Shown: in pieces, positions 5,416-9,873 of the stretch
How the letters are laid out: every line of letters begins with the position of its first letter
Numbering within the stretch: the stretch's first letter is position 1
NCBI GenBank assembly: GCA_964602445.1
Contig: CAZRQV010000044.1
Location: forward strand, 1 to 9,873
Source of the DNA: HGM12587 sp964602445
Lineage (GTDB): Bacteria > Bacillota > Clostridia > Lachnospirales > Lachnospiraceae
Reading direction: 5' to 3'
Length of the DNA stretch: 9,873 nucleotides
Program-made: the position numbers and the translations under genes
The notes under the pieces: model-generated
What the model was told of the DNA's origin: nothing
Databases searched by the model: none
The model's input: only the letters and a program-made list of their open reading frames with translations

Positions 5416-5598
5416 TTAAGCTTCTTCTACTTTTACTAAATGTCTTACGTGCCAGATCATGCCTCTTACAGCTTCGTTATCTGGTTTTACAACTGTCTGG
5501 TGAAGTTTCTTTAATCCTAAAGCTTCAACAGTTGCTTTCTGTTTTGGTACAGCACCGATTGGGGATTTCACTAATGTGATATTTAATGTCTTTTCCAT
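5416..5598 (-). CDS. rpmD: 50S ribosomal protein L30
   Basis: L30 is a small large-subunit protein. The 60-residue product is full length and matches the short bacterial form: LNITLVKSPIGAVPKQKATV, LGLKKLHQTVVKPDNEAV and RGMIWHVRHLVKVEE. The ATG at 5598-5596 is preceded by GGAGGAGAATGAC, and the gene starts 13 bases after the rpsE stop. The usual order rpsE-rpmD-rplO is kept. Identity is certain. Confidence 0.97.
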   Translation of the reverse strand: MEKTLNITLVKSPIGAVPKQKATVEALGLKKLHQTVVKPDNEAVRGMIWHVRHLVKVEEA

Positions 5599-5611
5599 GT
5601 CATTCTCCTCC

Positions 5612-6121
5612 TTAAGCCAGTACTTCCGCTACAGATTTTCCACGTTTCTGAGCTACTTCTTCCGGAGTTTTGATGTTCTTTAATCCGTTGATTGTAGCAA
5701 GTACAACGTTCTGTTTATTGTTTGAACCTAAAGATTTTGTACCGATGTTCTTGATACCAGCTAATTCGATAACGGCACGTGCAGGACCACCTGCGATAAC
5801 ACCAGTACCTTTTGGTGCTCTCTTCAGTAATACAGATGCACTACCGAAGTTTCCAACATAATCATGTGGAATACTGTTGTTTTCATCTAATGCTACTGTG
5901 ATAAGATTCTTCATAGCATCTTCTTTACCTTTACGGATCGCTTCCGGAATTTCAGCTGCTTTACCAAGTCCGGCACCTACGTGTCCGTTCTGGTCACCTA
6001 CAACTACTAAAGCTGTGAAACGGAAGTTACGACCACCTTTAACAACTTTAGTTACACGTTTAATTGTAACGACTTTTTCAGTTAATTCTAACTGGCTTGC
6101 GTCGATTCTATCATGTCTCAT
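5612..6121 (-). CDS. rpsE: 30S ribosomal protein S5
   Basis: S5 lies at the mRNA entry site and affects decoding accuracy and helicase action; it is also the classic site of spectinomycin-resistance changes. The 169-residue product has the N-terminal double-stranded RNA-binding-like domain (about 11-78; TEKVVTIKRVTKVVKGGRNF, then GHVGAGLGKAAEIPEAIRKG). The C-terminal domain contains LKRAPKGTGVIAGGPARAV and GTKSLGSNN. The loop VVKGG (26-30), where spectinomycin changes map, looks wild type. The ATG is at 6121-6119, with GGGAG about ten bases upstream. It sits between rplR and rpmD with short gaps. Identity is certain. Confidence 0.98.
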   Translation of the reverse strand: MRHDRIDASQLELTEKVVTIKRVTKVVKGGRNFRFTALVVVGDQNGHVGAGLGKAAEIPEAIRKGKEDAMKNLITVALDENNSIPHDYVGNFGSASVLLKRAPKGTGVIAGGPARAVIELAGIKNIGTKSLGSNNKQNVVLATINGLKNIKTPEEVAQKRGKSVAEVLA

Positions 6122-6140
6122 AGTGTCATTTCTCCCTTTC

Positions 6141-6509
6141 TTAGAATTCTAATCCAGCTTCTCTAGCTGCATCTGCTAATGCTTTGATCTTACCCTGATA
6201 TATGAAGCCACCTCTATCAAAGATAACTGTTGTAATACCTTTTTCTAATGCTTTCTTTGCAATTACAGTACCTAAGTATGCTGCTGCATCAACATTATTT
6301 GTTTTTTCTAATTCAGCTTTAACATCTTTCTGTAAAGTGGAAGCTGCAACAAGTGTATTACCAACTGTATCGTCAATAATCTGAGCATACATATGATTAT
6401 TACTTCTGAACACAGCTAAACGTGGTCTTTCAGCAGTACCGCTGATATGATTACGTAATCTTCTATGTTTTTTTGCACGGATTTCCGCTCTTGATTTCTT
6501 ACTAACCAT
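6141..6509 (-). CDS. rplR: 50S ribosomal protein L18
   Basis: L18 binds 5S rRNA, together with L5, and helps place it in the central protuberance. With the start chosen here the protein is 122 residues, beginning MVSKKSRAEIRAKKHRRLRN, a basic tail typical of the family. RPRLAVFRSNNHMYAQIIDD, then the C-terminal FDRGGFIYQGKIKALADAAREAG, follow. I chose the ATG at 6509-6507 because AAGGAG (6519-6524) is nine bases away; an in-frame GTG at 6515 is only three bases from that site. The gene begins 17 bases after the rplF stop. Identity is certain. Confidence 0.97.
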   Translation of the reverse strand: MVSKKSRAEIRAKKHRRLRNHISGTAERPRLAVFRSNNHMYAQIIDDTVGNTLVAASTLQKDVKAELEKTNNVDAAAYLGTVIAKKALEKGITTVIFDRGGFIYQGKIKALADAAREAGLEF

Positions 6510-6526
6510 TTTCACACACTCCTTAC

Positions 6527-7066
6527 TTATTTCTTACCAGTCTTACCAACTTTACGTCTAATAACTTCATCATCGTATTTGATACCTTTGCCCTTGTATG
6601 GTTCAGGTCTTCTCTTATCTCTGATTTCAGCTGCGTACTGGCCAACTTTTTCTTTATCAATACCTTTTACAGTAATCTTGTTACCTTCAACAACAGTTTC
6701 AAGACCTTCTGGGTCTACCATTTCAACTGGGTGAGAGTATCCAAGAGATAATGTTAATTTCTTTCCAGCTTTTGCTGCTTTGTAACCAACACCGTTTACT
6801 TCAAGAACTTTTGCGTATCCTTCGCTTACACCTACAACCATGTTGGAGATGAGTGTTCTTGTTAAACCGTGTAATGATTTCATTCTCTTTAAGTCGTTAG
6901 GTCTTGTAACAACTACCTGACCTTCTTCAACTTTGATTTCCATTTCTGGAGCTAAATCTCTTACGAGAGTTCCTTTTGGACCTTTTACAGTCACTTTGTT
7001 TGCTTCAGCAACTTCCACAGTTACACCTGCTGGAATTGCTACTGGCAGTCTTCCGATACGTGACAT
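6527..7066 (-). CDS. rplF: 50S ribosomal protein L6
   Basis: L6 lies near the factor-binding site of the large subunit and is required for its assembly. The 179-residue product has two similar L6 domains. It starts MSRIGRLPVAIPAGVTVEV and has GPKGTLVRDLAPEM, LTRTLISNMVVGVSEGY and the C-terminal signature region RRPEPYKGKGIKYDDEVIRR. The ATG at 7066-7064 is preceded by AGGAGG. An open frame continues upstream to 7177, but the extra 37 codons have no L6 similarity that I recognise and would bury the ribosome binding site, so I reject them. It follows a 206-base structured gap after rpsH, where most relatives have only a few bases. Confidence 0.98.
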   Translation of the reverse strand: MSRIGRLPVAIPAGVTVEVAEANKVTVKGPKGTLVRDLAPEMEIKVEEGQVVVTRPNDLKRMKSLHGLTRTLISNMVVGVSEGYAKVLEVNGVGYKAAKAGKKLTLSLGYSHPVEMVDPEGLETVVEGNKITVKGIDKEKVGQYAAEIRDKRRPEPYKGKGIKYDDEVIRRKVGKTGKK

Positions 7067-7094
7067 ACCTTTTTCCTCCTTACTTAAATTCTCG

Positions 7095-7229
7095 GAAGGG
7101 TTGTCCCCTTCTGTTTTCAGTAACACGATCTCAGCACCATCCGTTCGAGCAAAAATCCTAAAATATTGCCGGAGCAACCGGATTTTTGCGTTCGAATTCC
7201 GGGATCTGTCTCAGATACCCGCGCGGAAT
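7095..7229 (-). promoter_or_regulatory. Candidate structured mRNA leader between rpsH and rplF
   Basis: This occupies most of the 206-base gap. In transcription order there is first a bulged stem ATTCC-GGG-ATCTG/CAGAT-CCC-GGAAT with a three-base loop (7229-7196). Next is TTCGA-GCAAAAATCC paired with its complement across a two-base bulge (7196-7144), with an inner TTGC-TCCG-GCAA hairpin. Last is GAAGGG/CCCTTC with a five-base loop (7111-7095), 28 bases before the L6 start. The inner loop is C(UCCG)G on the transcribed strand, a UNCG-class tetraloop, whereas the other strand has no special loop. The pairings are seen; regulation of the L6-to-SecY block, for example by S8 feedback, is inference. 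Bases 7230-7272 show nothing else. Confidence 0.45.
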
Positions 7230-7272
7230 AGTCGGCACTGAACTTCGTTATCATTATCAGCAGCGGGTTTTC

Positions 7273-7674
7273 TTACCAAACGAATGCAAGAACTTCGCCG
7301 CCTACATTTAACTGTCTAGCTACTTTATCTGTTACAATACCTTTGTTTGTAGAGATGATAGCGATTCCTAAACCACCAAGAACCTTTGGAAGGTTTTCTT
7401 TGCTTGCGTATACACGAAGACCTGGTTTAGAGATTCTCTTAAGACCGGAAATGATTTTTTCATTCTTGTCTGCACCGTATTTTAATGTGATGCGGATAGT
7501 TTTGAAGTTTCCGTCTTCAACGATGTCATATTTTGCAATGTATCCTTCTTCTACAAGAATATCAGCGATTGCTAATTTGATCTTAGAAGCTGGAACATCT
7601 ACTGTATCATGTTTAGCAGTGTTTGCGTTACGGATTCTTGTAAGCATATCTGCGATTGGATCATTTGTCATCAT
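7273..7674 (-). CDS. rpsH: 30S ribosomal protein S8
   Basis: S8 binds the central domain of 16S rRNA early in assembly; in E. coli it is also the translational repressor of the spc operon. The 133-residue product is full length and begins MMTNDPIADMLTRIRNAN. RISKPGLRVYASKENLPKVL and GLGIAIISTNKGIVTDKVA follow, and the protein ends GGEVLAFVW, all family signatures. Two ATG codons stand in tandem (7674 and 7671). I chose the first because AAAGGAGG lies nine bases before it. The downstream gap to rplF is long and structured, which is relevant because S8 is a known mRNA-binding regulator elsewhere. Confidence 0.98.
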   Translation of the reverse strand: MMTNDPIADMLTRIRNANTAKHDTVDVPASKIKLAIADILVEEGYIAKYDIVEDGNFKTIRITLKYGADKNEKIISGLKRISKPGLRVYASKENLPKVLGGLGIAIISTNKGIVTDKVARQLNVGGEVLAFVW

Positions 7675-7705
7675 CTTAAAATGCCTCCTTTACTGTAGTA
7701 TATTC

Positions 7706-7891
7706 TTACCAACTTGCTTTTTTAACGCCTGGGATCTGTCCTTTATATGCCAGTTCACGGAAGCAAATACGGCAGATGCCATATTTTCTTAAATAAGCAT
7801 GTGGACGTCCACAGATTCTGCAACGGTTGTATTCTCTTGTAGAGAATTTCTGTGCGCGCTGCTGTTTCAGTTTCATTGCTGTCTTAGCCAT
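7706..7891 (-). CDS. rpsN: 30S ribosomal protein S14, zinc-binding short form
   Basis: S14 is a head protein of the small subunit. This is the 61-residue type (often called rpsZ or S14 type Z). It has a complete zinc ribbon, C24-x2-C27 (CRICG) and C40-x2-C43 (CRICF), against the roughly 90-100-residue zinc-free form. It ends in the typical YKGQIPGVKKASW. The ATG at 7891-7889 follows GGAGG, 19 bases after the rplE stop. Placement between rplE and rpsH is standard. Some genomes carry a zinc-free paralogue elsewhere; nothing here shows whether this one does. Confidence 0.97.
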   Translation of the reverse strand: MAKTAMKLKQQRAQKFSTREYNRCRICGRPHAYLRKYGICRICFRELAYKGQIPGVKKASW

Positions 7892-7910
7892 GAATTTATC
7901 CTCCTAACTC

Positions 7911-8450
7911 TTATTTCTGAAATGGCATATTGAATAATGTTAATAACTCACGAGCTTCTTCATCTGTCTTTGCTGTTGTAACAAAGATGATGTCCATACC
8001 TCTTACTTTATCAACTTTATCGTATTCGATTTCAGGGAAAATTAACTGTTCCTTGATACCAAGAGCGTAGTTACCTCTTCCGTCAAATGCGTTAGGATTA
8101 ATACCTCTAAAGTCACGTACACGTGGCAGAGCGAGGTTTACAAGACGATCAACGAATTCGTACATTTTTTCGCCTCTTAAAGTAACTTTACATCCGATTG
8201 CCATACCTTCACGGATTTTGAAGTTCGCTACAGAATTTTTTGCTCTTGTTAATACAGCCTTCTGGCCAGCGATAGTTTCCATATCCTTAACAGCTGTTTC
8301 AAGTACTTTTGCGTTGTCTTTTGCTTCGCCAACACCCATGTTGATAACAACTTTGTCAAGCTTCGGAACTTCCATGATGTTTTTATATCCGAATTTTTTG
8401 ATCATAGCAGCTACGATCTCATTGTTGTACTGTTCTTTAAGTCTACTCAA
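7911..8450 (-). CDS. rplE: 50S ribosomal protein L5 (TTG start)
   Basis: L5 binds 5S rRNA and, in the central protuberance, contacts the P-site tRNA and S13. The 179-residue product has the whole family pattern: YKNIMEVPKLDKVVINMGVG, then LRGEKMYEFVDRLVNLALPR, VRDFRGINPNAFDGRGNYAL and GMDIIFVTTAKTDEEA. The start codon is TTG at 8450-8448: the protein begins MSRLKEQYNNEIV as in its relatives, and AGGAGG lies nine bases upstream. No better ATG exists before the conserved part. Identity is certain and the start fairly sure. Confidence 0.97.
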   Translation of the reverse strand: MSRLKEQYNNEIVAAMIKKFGYKNIMEVPKLDKVVINMGVGEAKDNAKVLETAVKDMETIAGQKAVLTRAKNSVANFKIREGMAIGCKVTLRGEKMYEFVDRLVNLALPRVRDFRGINPNAFDGRGNYALGIKEQLIFPEIEYDKVDKVRGMDIIFVTTAKTDEEARELLTLFNMPFQK

Positions 8451-8472
8451 CGTTCTAGACCTCCTCTCTCAA

Positions 8473-8778
8473 TTAATCGATAACTTTACCTGTTGCTTTT
8501 GCAACACGCACTTTCTTGTCACCTTCCATTTTGAAGCCGATTCTTGATACTTTTCCGTCTGCTAAGTACATAACGTTTGATGCATCGATCGGAGCTTCCT
8601 GATGGATGATGCCACCCTGCTGGTTAGCTACAGATGGTTTTGTGTGTTTTGTAATCATGTTAACACCTTCAACAATTACAGTGCCATTTTTATGATTAAC
8701 TGCGATTACTTTTCCTTCTTTGTCTTTGTCAGCGCCAGCAATGACTCTTACTGTATCGCCTTTTTTAATTTTCATCAT
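8473..8778 (-). CDS. rplX: 50S ribosomal protein L24
   Basis: L24 is one of the first proteins to bind 23S rRNA and starts assembly of the large subunit. The 101-residue product has a KOW motif at about residues 5-32 (KKGDTVRVIAGADKDKEGKV). GVNMITKHTKPS and the C-terminal GGIIHQEAPIDASNVMY region follow. Two tandem ATG codons (8778, 8775) are possible starts; the first is eight bases from GGAGG and is preferred. A GTG further upstream at 8787 overlaps the ribosome binding site and is rejected. It starts 22 bases before rplE's TTG-initiated partner's end in the usual rplN-rplX-rplE order, that is, a 22-base gap separates rplX and rplE. Confidence 0.97.
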   Translation of the reverse strand: MMKIKKGDTVRVIAGADKDKEGKVIAVNHKNGTVIVEGVNMITKHTKPSVANQQGGIIHQEAPIDASNVMYLADGKVSRIGFKMEGDKKVRVAKATGKVID

Positions 8779-8791
8779 TGTAAGCACCTCC

Positions 8792-9160
8792 CTATAATAC
8801 TTCTGGAGCTAAAGAAACAATTTTCATAAACTGTTTTTCACGAAGCTCTCTTGCTACAGGCCCAAAAATACGTGTTCCTCTTGGGTTTTTGTCATCTTTG
8901 ATGATAACTGCAGCATTTTCGTCAAATTTGATATAAGATCCGTCTTTACGACGAGCGCCTTTTACTGTACGAACAACAACGGCTTTCACTACGTCACCTT
9001 TTTTAACAACGCCACCTGGTGTTGCATCTTTAACAGTAGCTACGATAATATCACCGATGTTTGCATATCTTCTAGTAGAACCACCCATAACGCGGATGCA
9101 AAGTAATTCTTTCGCACCTGTGTTATCAGCAACTCTAAGTCTAGTTTCCTGTTGTACCAT
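8792..9160 (-). CDS. rplN: 50S ribosomal protein L14
   Basis: L14 is a beta-barrel protein of the large subunit that takes part in bridges to the small subunit and binds the silencing factor RsfS. The 122-residue product is full length. It begins MVQQETRLRVADNTGAKELL and carries RVMGGSTRRYANIGDIIVAT and TRIFGPVARELREKQFMKI, ending SLAPEVL. The ATG at 9160-9158 is preceded by AAGGAGG. It lies between rpsQ and rplX with short gaps. Identity is certain. Confidence 0.98.
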   Translation of the reverse strand: MVQQETRLRVADNTGAKELLCIRVMGGSTRRYANIGDIIVATVKDATPGGVVKKGDVVKAVVVRTVKGARRKDGSYIKFDENAAVIIKDDKNPRGTRIFGPVARELREKQFMKIVSLAPEVL

Positions 9161-9194
9161 GCTGGTAACCTCCTTATAATGCGTGACAGCTAAA

Positions 9195-9449
9195 TTATTT
9201 AGCTTTTTCGATAATTCCTACAAGTCTCCATCTCTTATCTTTGGATAATGGTCTTGTTTCCATAACTTTTACTGTATCGCCTACGCGGCATTCGTTATTT
9301 TCGTCATGAGCTTTGAGTTTGTAAGTTCTCTTCACGATTTTGCTGTAAAGAGGATGTTTTACGTGATCTTCAACTGCTACAACGATTGTTTTATCCATTT
9401 TATCACTTACAACTTTACCTGTACGTGTTTTTCTTAAATTTCTTTCCAC
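9195..9449 (-). CDS. rpsQ: 30S ribosomal protein S17 (GTG start)
   Basis: S17 is an OB-fold protein that binds 16S rRNA early in small-subunit assembly. The 84-residue product starts MERNLRKTRTGKVVSDKMDK and continues with TIVVAVEDHVKHPLYSKIVK and GDTVKVMETRPLSKDKRWRL, the S17 signature region. The start is GTG at 9449-9447, with AAAGGAGA about eight bases upstream; the length and N-terminus match the family. The rpmC stop lies 18 bases before it. Identity is certain. Confidence 0.97.
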   Translation of the reverse strand: MERNLRKTRTGKVVSDKMDKTIVVAVEDHVKHPLYSKIVKRTYKLKAHDENNECRVGDTVKVMETRPLSKDKRWRLVGIIEKAK

Positions 9450-9467
9450 AACAACAGTCTCCTTTCA

Positions 9468-9671
9468 CTAAGCGTTTGCTTTTTCAGCGATAACTGTCTG
9501 AATTCTTGCGATGTTTTTTCTAACTTCTTTGATTCTGCTTGTGTTATCTAACTGATTTGTTGCATTCTGGAATCTCAGGTTGAAGAGTTCCTTTTTAGCA
9601 GCTACTAATTCTACGTTTAATTCTGCAGCTGATTTTGCTTTTAAATCTTCTACATATTTATTAATTTTCAC
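9468..9671 (-). CDS. rpmC: 50S ribosomal protein L29 (GTG start, overlaps rplP)
   Basis: L29 lies at the polypeptide exit site and contributes, with L23, to binding of trigger factor and the signal recognition particle. The 67-residue product is two long helices. It starts (M)KINKYVEDLKAKSAAELN and contains LVAAKKELFNLRFQNATNQL and SRIKEVRKNIARIQTV, the family core. I chose the GTG at 9671-9669 because KINKYVEDL is where relatives begin and AAGGTGG lies eight bases upstream. A GTG at 9683 would sit on that ribosome binding site. The start overlaps the last 11 bases of rplP in another frame, so translation is probably coupled. Confidence 0.94.
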   Translation of the reverse strand: MKINKYVEDLKAKSAAELNVELVAAKKELFNLRFQNATNQLDNTSRIKEVRKNIARIQTVIAEKANA

Positions 9672-9873
9672 TGTTAGCACCACCTTCTAAATCTGCGCGA
9701 GAAACAATTTTACATTTACAAGGTAATTTATGTGTTGCCAGACGTAATGCTTCTCTTGCAACTTCTTCAGCTACTCCAGAGATTTCGAACATTACACGTC
9801 CTGGTTTAACAACAGCTACCCAGTATTCTAATGTTCCTTTACCGGAACCCATACGTGTTTCAGCTGGTTTTGT
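9661..9873 (-). CDS. rplP: 50S ribosomal protein L16, 3' part (gene begins beyond the right edge)
   Basis: L16 helps position tRNA in the A and P sites of the large subunit and is important late in assembly. Only the last 70 codons are present. They read TKPAETRMGSGKGTLEYWVA, then VVKPGRVMFEISGVAEEVAR and EALRLATHKLPCKCKIV, the conserved C-terminal half of L16, with a family-variable tail ending in GGANSEN. The frame is open to the edge, and the internal methionine near 9852 is not the start. The stop at 9663-9661 lies inside rpmC. Identity is certain. Confidence 0.97.
   Translation of the reverse strand, partial: TKPAETRMGSGKGTLEYWVAVVKPGRVMFEISGVAEEVAREALRLATHKLPCKCKIVSRADLEGGANSEN

Noticed and set aside
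6510..6515. GTG start two codons before the rplR ATG
   Set aside because: Only three bases separate it from the AAGGAG site, whereas the ATG is nine bases away and matches the family N-terminus.
7067..7177. Upstream in-frame extension of rplF by 37 codons
   Set aside because: L6 proteins start at MSRIG, an AGGAGG directly precedes that ATG, and the extension runs through the leader hairpins.
7343..7792. 149-codon plus-strand open frame opposite rpsH and rpsN
   Set aside because: It lies antisense to two certain genes, and its composition is explained by their codon use.
8779..8787. GTG start three codons before the rplX ATG
   Set aside because: It lies on the GGAGG ribosome binding site itself.
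9672..9683. GTG start four codons before the chosen rpmC start
   Set aside because: It overlaps the AAGGTGG site, and relatives begin at (M)KINKYVEDL.

Overview
The window is a stretch of a bacterial ribosomal-protein supercluster (spc operon running into the alpha operon). Every gene lies on the minus strand, so it reads from the right edge to the left. In transcription order: rplP (3' part), rpmC, rpsQ, rplN, rplX, rplE, rpsN, rpsH, rplF, rplR, rpsE, rpmD, rplO, secY, adk, map, a small KOW-domain protein, infA, rpmJ, rpsM, rpsK (5' part). I found no plus-strand gene, no tRNA or rRNA, no CRISPR array and no insertion sequence.

Organism: low-GC DNA, strong AGGAGG-type ribosome binding sites, the order secY-adk-map-KOW-infA-rpmJ-rpsM-rpsK, a four-cysteine zinc S14, a four-cysteine zinc adenylate kinase and the zinc form of L36 all point to Bacillota. 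The protein sequences look most like Clostridia, probably Lachnospiraceae. That last step is from memory of the families, not from a search.

Layout: 9873-7273 (L16 to S8) and 7066-3635 (L6 to SecY) are tightly packed, with gaps of about 10-35 bases or short overlaps. L29 (GTG), S17 (GTG) and L5 (TTG) use non-ATG starts, each placed by a good Shine-Dalgarno sequence. The close spacing, plus the one-base TAATG overlap of rplO and secY and the rpmC/rplP overlap, suggest translational coupling. Downstream, adk, map, the KOW gene and infA form another packed block.

The proteins are ordinary. The interest is in four long gaps: 7067-7272 (S8/L6), 3257-3634 (secY/adk), 1078-1339 (infA/rpmJ) and 616-963 (rpmJ/rpsM). 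None holds a convincing gene, and all hold inverted repeats. Several hairpins carry stable RNA loops on the transcribed strand only (GAGA, a GNRA loop, twice; a C-closed UCCG, a UNCG loop, once), which argues for RNA structures in the mRNA. The infA/rpmJ gap combines a predicted promoter (phased A-tracts, TTGCAT, 17-base spacer, TATGG-TACTAT) with a 12-bp dyad that also looks like an intrinsic terminator. This could stop read-through and restart transcription for the alpha block.

Together the genes supply ribosomal proteins, the SecY channel, initiation factor 1, methionine aminopeptidase and adenylate kinase, so the window serves protein synthesis, export and N-terminal processing. The gaps would be natural places to tune the blocks separately. 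That regulatory reading is inference.
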